13,794 nt of DNA from CAZGKX01 sp964525945 (GCA_964525945.1 CAZGKX010000065.1:1-13794), one strand, 5' to 3'; numbered from the stretch's first letter, positions 1 through 6,437 are shown. Translations and numbers: made by a program. The notes: generated by a model from the letters alone, not told the origin.

Positions 1-1
1 A

Positions 2-1444
2 GCACACAGTGCCTCGGTCGAAGAGACCCTGATTTCGTTCATCAATCAGCATCAAAATCATTTTGGTTTAACAACACTTATTTCCGAAGAAAACCTGCCC
101 AGTCCAACACTCAATGAACAGTTTAAATCCCATTGGGAAGAAATCAAAAAGTCACCTCATTTTGATGAGTTTATGCTATTGACCAAGAAACGCGGTTTAG
201 TTGTGACGCATCAATATTCTATGGCCATTCATTTTGCACATTTCTTACTCGGGGGCTGGCAAGACAATCGTCTTGATGGGCAACTGCAAGACTTTAATAC
301 GGTGGATAAACCAGGCAACGTCATTCCTCATAAAAATGAGCATATCAATGCGGGCATGGAAGAGATAGAGATTGATTTATCCCAAATGGATAAGGATGCT
401 TTACAAGCGTTATATGAGGATATTAGCGCCTATCCTGACCCCACACGCTCAAAAGAACTGCTTGCTCAATTTCAATTAGAACGTCCAGACTTTAAGCCTA
501 AAATTGATGCCCAGCAATTTTTGCAACATGTGGCTTATGGTGAGCAAAATGAAGTTGAAATGCTCTTGCAACAAGACCCCGAATTAGCTCAGGCACTCTT
601 ACAAGCCGACAACATTCCTTTCACGGACTATTCCGGCCGAACCTTTAATTGCACCGCCTATGAATACGCGTATTGGGCGAAAGACTCACACATGCAGCGC
701 ATGTTGGAAGAATACATCCGAATCCATGAAGACACACGACAATTGATTCTTCAGCGTGTGCAAGACATAGAAAAACCAGTGCCATCTACTGGGTCTTTAG
801 GATTTGATGGACGGCTGTTTGGACCAGCCACCAAACCTCAAGGCTTACACTATACCACAAAATACAAACAAGGCATCGTGATAGAACATCAAGATGCAGG
901 GTTTGACCTTGCGCCATTAATCAACGCGTTAAACCATTATGTAACTGAGTACGATAAAAAATCTGATAAGACTGAAGAGGATTGGGACGCACTTGAAAAA
1001 ATCTGGATAGAAGAAGTTGGTCGCGCCCAACGAGACATACCTGCTCATATTGCGCATGAATATTGCCATCCCGGGCGTTCTTTTGACCAGGTCAATAAAA
1101 ACGAAAACTTATTAGATGCCTCAAATCCTGCTAACCTAAAACGACAGCTTAAATTTTATAACTATGAGACGGGTAATGTTGATATTTGGTTTTCGCCTAA
1201 TTCTTATTCGGTAGATTCTGGTTTAGGGTTTTCATTTGGAATATTGCGGGCGGCGGGCTTCGACTGGCGAAGTGGCGTGGGCGCGGGCGCGCCGGAGGTG
1301 CGCGGGGCCGGCGCGGGGCCGCGAGTGATTGATGCGGCCGTATTAACGACCATTGGTAAAGTAAGAACTAAAGACCGGGAGCAGTCGCTACTAAATCTAA
1401 GCCAGCCGCTAAACCTACAGGAGCCCCACTCTCACGGTCTTTAG
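2..1444 (+). CDS. Effector-like protein with an ankyrin-like unit, 5'-truncated
   Basis: The frame is open from base 2 to the TAG at 1442-1444, so the true start lies outside the window; the ATG at 173 is only the first internal Met. At least 480 residues are present. I do not recognise a characterised family. A segment at about 515-740 encodes a helix-turn-helix pair (FLQHVAYGEQNEVEMLLQ, then DYSGRTFNCTAYEYAYWA) that resembles one degenerate ankyrin repeat, a fold common in Legionellales effectors. No signal peptide or membrane segment is visible in the part seen. Most of the gene has ordinary, AT-leaning codons, but codons from about 1246 to 1323 are almost all G/C and encode a Gly/Ala/Arg-rich stretch. 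The last 38 or so residues return to normal composition. The frame stays open through the GC block, so it may be native, an insertion, or an assembly join. That it is coding is fairly sure; its role as an effector is inference. Confidence 0.7.
   Translation, partial: AHSASVEETLISFINQHQNHFGLTTLISEENLPSPTLNEQFKSHWEEIKKSPHFDEFMLLTKKRGLVVTHQYSMAIHFAHFLLGGWQDNRLDGQLQDFNTVDKPGNVIPHKNEHINAGMEEIEIDLSQMDKDALQALYEDISAYPDPTRSKELLAQFQLERPDFKPKIDAQQFLQHVAYGEQNEVEMLLQQDPELAQALLQADNIPFTDYSGRTFNCTAYEYAYWAKDSHMQRMLEEYIRIHEDTRQLILQRVQDIEKPVPSTGSLGFDGRLFGPATKPQGLHYTTKYKQGIVIEHQDAGFDLAPLINALNHYVTEYDKKSDKTEEDWDALEKIWIEEVGRAQRDIPAHIAHEYCHPGRSFDQVNKNENLLDASNPANLKRQLKFYNYETGNVDIWFSPNSYSVDSGLGFSFGILRAAGFDWRSGVGAGAPEVRGAGAGPRVIDAAVLTTIGKVRTKDREQSLLNLSQPLNLQEPHSHGL
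1246..1323 (+). repeat. GC-rich block with an 11-bp tandem repeat
   Basis: 68 of these 78 bases are G or C (about 87%), in a window that is otherwise AT-leaning. The 11-mer GCGCGGGGCCG occurs twice back to back at 1300-1310 and 1311-1321. The block lies in frame inside the preceding gene. Its origin (native low-complexity coding sequence, foreign insertion or chimeric join) cannot be decided from the sequence. Confidence 0.8.
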
Positions 1445-1506
1445 TCAATAACAATGCCATAGCGATTCCAGCAATGCGAATAGATACGCACGAATATGAA
1501 TTTTGT

Positions 1507-1519
1507 GCTACAATGTAGC
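1507..1519 (+). promoter_or_regulatory. Probable dinJ-yafQ promoter/operator
   Basis: A perfect inverted repeat, GCTAC-AAT-GTAGC, lies 21 bases before the dinJ ATG. It contains a -10-like TACAAT at 1509-1514; no good -35 is visible. A palindrome over the -10 fits autorepression by a ribbon-helix-helix antitoxin such as DinJ, but binding is inferred. Confidence 0.5.
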
Positions 1520-1540
1520 TCATGAGACAGGAGAATTATG

Positions 1541-1807
1541 ATGACTACTAATGCAGTGGTAAGAGCAAGAATTGATGAGCATATTAAAGAAGAAGCATCA
1601 GCCGTACTTGCATCAATGGGGTTAACCGTATCTGATGCATTCCGTATGTTGCTAACGCGCATAGCTAAAGAGCATGCATTACCCTTTGAACCCCTGATCC
1701 CAAATCAGAAAACTATCAATGCAATGAAAGAAGCGCGGCGCGGCCAGTTAAAATCGTTTAAAACCGTTCAATCGCTCATGGATGATTTAAATAATGAGGA
1801 CGATTGA
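1541..1807 (+). CDS. dinJ: DinJ-type antitoxin (RelB/DinJ family)
   Basis: This is the antitoxin of a type II toxin-antitoxin pair. The N-terminal VVRARIDEHIKEEASAVLASMGLTVSDAFR matches the ribbon-helix-helix DNA-binding part of E. coli DinJ (MAANAFVRARIDE...). The C-terminal half is charged and would wrap the toxin. Length is 88 residues, close to the family norm. I chose the ATG at 1541 over the one at 1538: the AGGAG at 1529-1533 is then 7 bases away, and the first residues align with E. coli DinJ. The gene overlaps yafQ by 14 bases, so the two are co-transcribed and probably translationally coupled. In this family the antitoxin, alone and with the toxin, represses its own promoter. It lies in an accessory stretch next to a degraded integrase. 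Confidence 0.93.
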   Translation: MTTNAVVRARIDEHIKEEASAVLASMGLTVSDAFRMLLTRIAKEHALPFEPLIPNQKTINAMKEARRGQLKSFKTVQSLMDDLNNEDD

Positions 1808-2075
1808 GTACACGACCCAGTTCAAACGTGATTATAAGCGTGAGATAAAAGGTAAGTACAAGGCAGTTTTAAGCAATCTCTTCGTTGAGATTATTGATAC
1901 ATTAGCACGGGATGAACCACCTGCAGCTAAACACAGGGATCATGCGCTATCTAATAATTGGCAGGATCATCGTGATTGTCATGTAAAACCTGATTTAGTT
2001 TTAATTTATCGCAAGCCAGATACGGAAACATTGCAATTGGTAAGATTGGGTTCTCATAGCGAGCTGAGTCTTTAA
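1794..2075 (+). CDS. yafQ: YafQ-type mRNA interferase toxin
   Basis: This is the toxin partner of DinJ. YafQ is a RelE-superfamily ribonuclease that cuts mRNA on the ribosome and is held inactive by DinJ. The protein has 93 residues, about the length of E. coli YafQ. The residues that matter in E. coli YafQ can be matched: His50 (KHRDHAL), His63 and Asp67 (RDCHVKPD), and His88 (RLGSHSEL), so the toxin looks intact. The start overlaps the end of dinJ and has no strong ribosome site of its own, consistent with coupling. An all-A/T inverted repeat (TTTAATAAA, 2071-2079 and 2090-2098) overlaps the stop codon and is at best a weak terminator. Confidence 0.93.
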   Translation: MRTIEYTTQFKRDYKREIKGKYKAVLSNLFVEIIDTLARDEPPAAKHRDHALSNNWQDHRDCHVKPDLVLIYRKPDTETLQLVRLGSHSELSL

Positions 2076-2191
2076 TAAAAAAGGAAAGGTTTATTAAAAT
2101 TCATTTTCAGGACTTAAAAAGTAACCCACCGGTTTGAGGATATTCGCTGAACATAGCCTTGGTGAGTTTTCTTAATTAGATTATCGCTTAT

Positions 2192-2201
2192 NNNNNNNNN
2201 N
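2192..2201. other. Assembly gap (10 N)
   Basis: Ten N, the same length as the two other gaps, so this is a scaffolding placeholder, not a measured distance. The stretch from 2076 to the gap shows no convincing gene. Confidence 0.95.
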
Positions 2202-2393
2202 GGTATTTTTTTGCAATCTGCTACGAAGCATAGGGTTTTAAATTATGAATATGACTCTGGAATATCAAAGCTGGTTAACAAATATAGGAATTATTACTCT
2301 ATAGTAGATTTTAAAACCATACAGTCTTCTCAGGGCACAGCAATTATTATGAAACAAAAAAATGTTTCAAAGGAAACAGAAGCATCTATATAA
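2202..2393 (+). CDS. Hypothetical 3' fragment after a gap
   Basis: The frame is open from the gap edge to the TAA at 2391-2393, about 63 residues. A TTG at 2211 could be a start, but no ribosome site is visible because the gap lies just upstream, so this is more likely the end of a longer gene. The sequence has a run of Tyr/Ile/Val (YYSIVDFKTIQ) that would suit beta structure, then a charged tail. I do not recognise it. It may not be coding at all. Confidence 0.3.
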   Translation, partial: GIFLQSATKHRVLNYEYDSGISKLVNKYRNYYSIVDFKTIQSSQGTAIIMKQKNVSKETEASI

Positions 2394-2429
2394 TGGCACT
2401 GGGCGAGGCTGAACACACCAGCCAGCCAT

Positions 2430-2501
2430 CTATTCATTTTCTTTATTTAATTGTATCCAAGCAATAGTTTTATAAATCTTTAATTGTTGCTCATCATCAC
2501 C
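2430..2501 (-). pseudogene. Possible out-of-frame C-terminal remnant past the integrase
   Basis: In the frame two bases on from the integrase, a peptide reads GDDEQQLKIYKTIAWIQLNK and then ENE before TAG at 2430-2432. It takes over at the point where integrase similarity stops. It looks like ordinary protein sequence, but I cannot assign it. It could be the tail of a second gene fused to the broken integrase, or chance. Confidence 0.25.
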
Positions 2502-3313
2502 CAATGAGGCCGCCCCATTTTCATTCGCTCTGCTGGTATATTCCATTCAGCCTTTTGCAAATCAAGTTCACTCCACCTCGCTTCCCGTAACTCTTTGGGG
2601 CGTGTAAATACATGTGCTAACAACTCCATATATAACTTAACAATTTTGGTAGAGTTAGTTTTTTTTATAACGTTCATCATCTCATGAGCTTCATCTGAGC
2701 TAATTGCTGGCTGATTTATGGCTTTGGGTTTAGGTATCAAAGCTTTTTTTAAGCCAATGAATGGATAATTTGCTGTAAAAGAGGCTCCTACAGCAAATTC
2801 AAATATACTTTGCAGTCTTGCAAACAGTCGATGTGCCACATCGTGGTGTCCTAAATTTTCATGTAGATTAATAATGCTCAATAAATCAGCTTTTGTTATT
2901 TCATCGATTGGCTTATCACCAATGAATGGGAGGATGTCTCTTGCAAGACTTTTTGAATGGCGATTACATGCAAAATCTTTCCACGTACCTTTGTATTTTT
3001 GAAACCATTGGTCAGCAACAACTCCAAAGGTTAGGCTTGTTTGTTCAGCTTCAGTATTTTTCGCTCTTGGATCGATCTTTTTATTAATCAAATTTCGATA
3101 GGACAAGGCTGTATCACGAGCTTCTGCAAGACTAATACTTGGATAGTTTCCAATGGTGATTGTTTGTGGCTTTTTATTCCACTGATAACGGAAAATGAAT
3201 ACCTTGTTTAACTTCTTCTTGCTTGGTCGTAGCTCTAATACCAATCCATCACGATCAGCATGGCGTTTTCCGTCTTCTATCTTTAAAGATCTGATTTGAG
3301 TATCTGATAACAT
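2480..3313 (-). pseudogene. P4-type tyrosine integrase, C-terminally truncated
   Basis: This is the front two thirds of a P4-family phage or island integrase, which inserts DNA at tRNA genes. The N-terminal domain (MLSDTQIRSLKIEDGKRHADRDGLVLEL, then FRYQWNKKPQTITIGNYPSISLAEAR) is the DUF4102/arm-binding type. A SAM-like core-binding domain follows at about residues 95-200, and the catalytic domain begins around 205. The motif TRPKELREARWSELDLQKAEW carries the first catalytic Arg. Similarity ends after AERMKMGRPHWV and a stop follows five residues later, so the later catalytic H-x-x-R, His/Trp and Tyr are missing. At 277 residues it is well short of the usual 400 or so. I chose the ATG at 3313 because GAGGTG (3320-3325) lies 6 bases upstream; the GTG at 3322 is part of that site. 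It is very probably inactive. Confidence 0.88.
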
Positions 3314-3352
3314 TGTAATCACCTCAACAAAGCGGTGACCTTGGAGAAAAGA

Positions 3353-3385
3353 GGTAAAAAAAGTTTACCCAAAATCTTACCCAAA
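3353..3385. repeat. Candidate integrase arm sites / attachment region
   Basis: TTACCCAAA occurs twice in direct orientation (3365-3373 and 3377-3385), 12 bases apart. GGTAAA (3353-3358) forms an inverted pair with TTTACC (3364-3369). They lie in the 197-base AT-rich interval between the integrase start and the tRNA-Leu 3' end, where arm-type sites of such elements are expected. No second copy of the tRNA 3' end was found in the window, so no att pair is shown. The rest of 3323-3519 holds no gene. Confidence 0.35.
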
Positions 3386-3519
3386 GTACGCGCGGTTAAA
3401 TACGAAAATTAACGAATCGTTGAGAAAGATTTGAGAAGAAGAAATCAATGTTATTTTATTATTAAAAAATCAGTTACGTACTAATTTGAATCTTTACGAA
3501 CACTTACAAAATCTATATA

Positions 3520-3606
3520 TGGTGCCCAGGGCCGGAATCGAACCGGCATGGTGTTACCACCGAGGGATTTTAAATCCCTTGCGTCTACCTGTTTCGCCAC
3601 CTGGGC
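3520..3606 (-). tRNA. leuZ: tRNA-Leu (anticodon TAA)
   Basis: An 87-base cloverleaf. The acceptor GCCCAGG pairs fully with CCTGGGC, and CCA is encoded. The anticodon arm is AGGGA-TTTAAAA-TCCCT with TAA in the loop. There is a long variable arm (GGTGGTAACACC), as expected for Leu, and the T arm reads GCCGG-TTCGATT-CCGGC. It is last in a Gly-Cys-Leu cluster, in the same order as glyW-cysT-leuZ of E. coli; the symbol rests on that. Its 3' end faces the integrase fragment, so it is the likely insertion target. Confidence 0.97.
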
Positions 3607-3614
3607 ATAACTCG

Positions 3615-3688
3615 TGGAGGCTGAGGCCGGAATCGAACCGGCGTACACGGCTTTGCAGGCCGCTGCATGACCACTCTGCCACACAGCC
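3615..3688 (-). tRNA. cysT: tRNA-Cys (anticodon GCA)
   Basis: A 74-base cloverleaf with anticodon arm GCGGC-CTGCAAA-GCCGT, T arm GCCGG-TTCGATT-CCGGC and an encoded CCA after the discriminator U. It lies 8 bases before tRNA-Leu. Odd point: acceptor GGCTGTG faces CTCAGCC, leaving a U-U mismatch at the sixth pair (6-67); the other six pairs are canonical. It is otherwise normal. Confidence 0.95.
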
Positions 3689-3701
3689 TAAATAACCTTT
3701 C

Positions 3702-3727
3702 AAAAAAAAAAGCGACCTACGTCGCTT
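3702..3727 (-). terminator. Rho-independent terminator between tRNA-Gly and tRNA-Cys
   Basis: On the minus strand, AAGCGAC-GTAG-GTCGCTT forms a perfect 7-bp stem with a 4-base loop, followed by about ten T. It begins 4 bases after the tRNA-Gly 3' end. It should stop most tRNA-Gly transcripts, leaving tRNA-Cys and tRNA-Leu dependent on read-through or on a promoter I cannot see. Confidence 0.85.
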
Positions 3728-3731
3728 AATA

Positions 3732-3806
3732 TGGAGCGGGAAACGAGGCTCGAACTCGCGACCCCAACCTTGGCAAGGTTGTGCTCTACCACTGAGCTAT
3801 TCCCGC
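3732..3806 (-). tRNA. glyW: tRNA-Gly (anticodon GCC)
   Basis: A 75-base cloverleaf. Acceptor GCGGGAA pairs fully with TTCCCGC, the D arm is GCTC...GAGC, the anticodon loop holds GCC between AACCT-type stem strands, and TCCA ends the gene. It is first in the Gly-Cys-Leu cluster, directly after pgsA and its own promoter. The symbol follows the E. coli order. Confidence 0.97.
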
Positions 3807-3822
3807 GTCTTTACGGGATGGA

Positions 3823-3850
3823 ATTCTACCCGAAATTGTTGCTGTGTCAA
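3823..3850 (-). promoter_or_regulatory. Strong sigma-70 promoter for tRNA-Gly
   Basis: A consensus -35 TTGACA (3850-3845), a 16-base spacer and -10 TAGAAT (3828-3823) precede tRNA-Gly. The -10 ends 16 bases before the tRNA. The promoter lies in the pgsA-tRNA interval, so the tRNA gene is not dependent on pgsA transcription. Confidence 0.85.
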
Positions 3851-3859
3851 CAGCTTCTG

Positions 3860-4423
3860 TTAAGTTTTTTTAATCAATTGTGGCCATGCAATCATTAAGT
3901 AAACTATCATTGACCATATCGTTAAAATAGCCGCCAAATACAACAACACAAACCCCAACCATCCCCAATAAGATTCGGCCGGCGTAAAGGCAAGCAATAA
4001 AACCAACGCGGCCATTTGCATGGCTGTTTTAATTTTACCGACATACCCAACCGCGACACTCGTTCTGCTTCCCAATTCTGCCATCCATTCCCTTAACGCA
4101 GAAATGACAATTTCCCGTCCCACGATCACAATGGCCGGCAGCGTGATGTAATCAATACCTTTAGCGCCGACTAACAACAATAAACTTGATGCCACCAATA
4201 ATTTATCAGCAACTGGATCAAGAAACGCTCCAAAAGGAGAAACTTGTTTTAATTTTCGAGCTAAATAGCCATCTAACCAATCGGTAATGCTGGCCAGCGC
4301 AAAAATGATGGCCGCAACAACATGCGCTCCGGCAAATGGCAAATAAAAGACAGCAATAAAAATGGGGATAAGCATTATCCGCATTAACGTTATTAAATTA
4401 GGTAAACTCGTTAAGGTATCCAT
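3860..4423 (-). CDS. pgsA: CDP-diacylglycerol--glycerol-3-phosphate 3-phosphatidyltransferase
   Basis: PgsA makes phosphatidylglycerol phosphate from CDP-diacylglycerol and glycerol 3-phosphate in the inner membrane, the committed step to phosphatidylglycerol and cardiolipin. The CDP-alcohol phosphotransferase signature D-x2-DG-x2-AR-x8-G-x3-D-x3-D is complete (DWLDGYLARK...GAFLDPVAD, about residues 48-73). Several hydrophobic helices follow, and REIVISALREWMAELG matches E. coli PgsA closely. I chose the ATG at 4423 (187 residues) because it aligns with the E. coli start. A GTG at 4432 overlaps the stop of the HAD gene by 4 bases and would add three residues. Either way the gene is tightly coupled to its upstream neighbour. 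The promoter and tRNA-Gly follow at once, as in E. coli. Confidence 0.96.
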   Translation of the reverse strand: MDTLTSLPNLITLMRIMLIPIFIAVFYLPFAGAHVVAAIIFALASITDWLDGYLARKLKQVSPFGAFLDPVADKLLVASSLLLLVGAKGIDYITLPAIVIVGREIVISALREWMAELGSRTSVAVGYVGKIKTAMQMAALVLLLAFTPAESYWGWLGFVLLYLAAILTIWSMIVYLMIAWPQLIKKT

Positions 4424-4428
4424 AAACT

Positions 4429-5088
4429 TCACTCTTCTCGCAATTGCAAAAAACGATGGACTTGTTGGTAATCATCAAATACCTTCAAGGCCCCTGCTGC
4501 CAATAATTCTTGTGTTTGTTGATGGTAAAAATCAACGCCTATTGAGTCCATAGCAATAGCCGACGCCATTTCAATATCTGCAACAGAATCACCAATCATT
4601 AAAGATTGAGAGGCTTGCATGCCAAACGCGTCCAATATTTCTTCCAACATCTGCGGGCACGGCTTCAGAGGCACTTGACCGGCGGCCCGCGTTACTTTAA
4701 AAAATTGATCCAACCCAGACATGTGTAGCACGCGCTGCAAAGAATGTTGGCCTTTGTTGGTGGCAATACCAAGCTGTACCCCTTGGGCATGCAATTGTTG
4801 AATAAGCGGTAATGCCCCTGGCATCAGGCAAACATCCGAAGAATGAGACGCCAAAGCCACTTGAACCGCCTCAATGAGGTGAGCATGTTGGTGCAAAGAC
4901 AAGTTAGGAAACAATTTGTTAACAGCTCGGGGCAAACCCAAAGAAACGCAGCCACGTGCCCCCTGCTCGTCTATATTCCCCAACCCCATACGCTTTGCCT
5001 CACTGGCAACTGCGGTTAAAATTGGACCGAGCGTATCCCCCAAAGTGCCTTCCCAATCGAATATGACCAAGTCATACGTCTTATTCAT
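4429..5088 (-). CDS. HAD-superfamily phosphatase, Gph-like
   Basis: A 219-residue HAD subfamily IA hydrolase. Motif I is FDWEGTLGD with nucleophile Asp11. Motif II is IATNKGQ (Thr110), motif III Lys142 (PLKPCP), and motif IV MIGDSVAD (Asp167, Asp171). The helical cap lies at about residues 18-85. Family members such as phosphoglycolate phosphatase dephosphorylate small phosphorylated metabolites; the substrate here cannot be read from the sequence. Odd point: the acid/base Asp two residues after the nucleophile, normally DxDGT, is Glu13. A HAD gene beside rluC is also found in Pseudomonas. It begins 16 bases after the rluC stop with a strong AGGAG site, and overlaps or abuts pgsA, so it is the middle gene of an operon. 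Confidence 0.9.
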   Translation of the reverse strand: MNKTYDLVIFDWEGTLGDTLGPILTAVASEAKRMGLGNIDEQGARGCVSLGLPRAVNKLFPNLSLHQHAHLIEAVQVALASHSSDVCLMPGALPLIQQLHAQGVQLGIATNKGQHSLQRVLHMSGLDQFFKVTRAAGQVPLKPCPQMLEEILDAFGMQASQSLMIGDSVADIEMASAIAMDSIGVDFYHQQTQELLAAGALKVFDDYQQVHRFLQLREE

Positions 5089-5104
5089 ATTTCAATTCAC
5101 TCCT

Positions 5105-6073
5105 TTAATTGTTTTTCTCTTGTTGCAACTGGGGTTTGAAGAACGTGCTTTTTTCTCTTAATGTTTGCAACGTTGTTGAAAACCGTTCATCAAGATCGGC
5201 TTGAAATAAATAATCTTTACCGTTTAGGTTAAATTGGATTGCTCTTGCATGCAAATAAAGCCGCTGCTTTTTTGCATCAATGCCATTTAATGCGATGCAA
5301 CCCTCATATTTTTCATCACCAACAATGGGATGTTTAAGATAAGCGCTGTGCACCCGAATTTGATGGGTGCGCCCCGTTTTAGGGCTTGCCTCAACCCAGC
5401 AGGCTTGGGGGTAATTTTCCAGTAACTTAAAACGCGTTTGTGACGGCTTGCCTGCGTCACTCACCACCACCATGCGTTCACCCGATTTCAAGGTGTTTTT
5501 TTGCAAAGGCACATCCACCAGCAAGGATTTTTTACCCAGCCAGCTACCTCCCAGCAAAGCCCAATACGTTTTAGTCACCGAGCGTTCTTCCAACAAGGCT
5601 TGAATAGCGCGCAACATGCTGCGTTTTTTAGCGATCAATAAACAACCAGACGTTTCTTTATCCAATCTATGCACCAATTCCAAATAGGTGAGATCCGTTC
5701 GCATTTTTCTCAACGCTTCAATCACCCCAAGGCTTAAACCACTGCCACCATGCACCGCAATACCGGCCGGTTTATTAATAACCAACAACTGCTCATCTTC
5801 ATAAATAACACTTTCTAATAAACGCTGCTCCAATCGAACGCCCACGTGTGTTTCTTTGGGTGAGGACATGCGAATGGGGGGAATCCGAATGACATCGCCT
5901 TCACATAAACGCGAACTGACTTGCGCCCGTTTTTTATTCACCCGAACTTCCCCGCCTCGAATAATTCGGTAAATATGGCTTTTAGGCACACCTTTGAGGA
6001 TACGAATTAAATAATTGTCTAAACGCTGACCGACTTCTTCAGTGGAAACTTCTGTATAACGCACCTCATTCAT
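5105..6073 (-). CDS. rluC: 23S rRNA pseudouridine synthase RluC
   Basis: RluC converts three uridines of 23S rRNA (positions 955, 2504 and 2580 in E. coli) to pseudouridine. The 322-residue protein has an N-terminal S4 RNA-binding domain (VGQRLDNYLIRILKGVPKSHIYR, then RGGEVRVNKKR, about residues 14-75). The RluA-family catalytic domain follows, with HRLDKETSG at 135-143; Asp138 is the catalytic Asp. KTGRTHQIRVH near the C-terminus is the other family hallmark. Length is typical. It is divergent to rne, as in many gammaproteobacteria, and leads an operon with the HAD phosphatase and pgsA. RluD or RluA are alternatives, but the S4 domain and the neighbourhood favour RluC. Confidence 0.94.
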   Translation of the reverse strand: MNEVRYTEVSTEEVGQRLDNYLIRILKGVPKSHIYRIIRGGEVRVNKKRAQVSSRLCEGDVIRIPPIRMSSPKETHVGVRLEQRLLESVIYEDEQLLVINKPAGIAVHGGSGLSLGVIEALRKMRTDLTYLELVHRLDKETSGCLLIAKKRSMLRAIQALLEERSVTKTYWALLGGSWLGKKSLLVDVPLQKNTLKSGERMVVVSDAGKPSQTRFKLLENYPQACWVEASPKTGRTHQIRVHSAYLKHPIVGDEKYEGCIALNGIDAKKQRLYLHARAIQFNLNGKDYLFQADLDERFSTTLQTLREKSTFFKPQLQQEKNN

Positions 6074-6143
6074 GAAACCTATTTCCTGTATGTGATTTTT
6101 TTGATACTATCAATTATGGGCGAATCAAATCGTTCGCAACAGA

Positions 6144-6186
6144 ATTATAACGCATAATACGAATAAAAAGTTTACCACGTGGTAAA
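6144..6186 (-). promoter_or_regulatory. rluC promoter with a 16-bp palindrome at the -35 position
   Basis: On the minus strand a perfect -10 TATAAT lies at 6149-6144. There is no good -35. In its place is a perfect 16-bp palindrome, TTTACCACGTGGTAAA (6171-6186). The layout suits a factor-dependent promoter or an operator. The factor is unknown. Confidence 0.5.
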
Positions 6187-6224
6187 TAATTAACTATGCA
6201 ACAATGCGCTTCTCATTGAGTCAA

Positions 6225-6233
6225 TGATATAGT
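6225..6233 (+). promoter_or_regulatory. Possible rne promoter (extended -10)
   Basis: TGATATAGT is an extended -10 (TGn plus TATAGT). It would start rne mRNA near 6240 and leave a leader of about 265 bases, comparable in scale to the long rne leader of E. coli. No matching -35 is seen. Confidence 0.35.
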
Positions 6234-6352
6234 ACGCAACCCAGTACCAGAGCAAGAGCCAAATTGAATACTTACTCATCAGATACCCACGCATGTCAAA
6301 CATGCTATAAAACTCAGTATGTGCCTTACACGAGCAAGGCAGCATGCGTGCG

Positions 6353-6437
6353 GTCTGTCACCCGAGACAGGCATCAATTATTAACTATCTCAAACCAATG
6401 ACTGGGGACCAGTTGTATGCAAGCACAAAGCATACAA
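6353..6437 (+). promoter_or_regulatory. Hairpins in the rne leader
   Basis: Three stems can be drawn in series: GTCTGTC/GACAGGC (6353-6359, 6366-6372, one G-U pair); ACTGG/CCAGT (6401-6405, 6409-6413); and TTGTATGC/GCATACAA (6413-6420, 6430-6437, perfect, 9-base loop). The second and third share base 6413, so they compete slightly. In E. coli RNase E controls its own mRNA through leader hairpins; the same role here is inference. The rest of 6187-6504 holds no gene. Confidence 0.45.

Noticed and set aside
1441..1662. A 73-residue minus-strand frame with a hydrophobic stretch
   Set aside because: It covers the dinJ promoter and 5' end on the other strand, with no ribosome site; dinJ is clearly the gene.
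2071..2098. Inverted repeat TTTAATAAA/TTTATTAAA at the yafQ stop as a terminator
   Set aside because: The stem has no G-C pair and no clear T run, so it would be too weak to call.
3520..3545. tRNA-Leu 3' end as one half of an att pair
   Set aside because: No second copy of this sequence was found in the window, so attachment sites cannot be called.
3481..3695. Overlapping reading frames of 67-69 residues on both strands across the tRNA cluster
   Set aside because: They are translations of tRNA-Leu and tRNA-Cys and their complements, a well-known source of false proteins.
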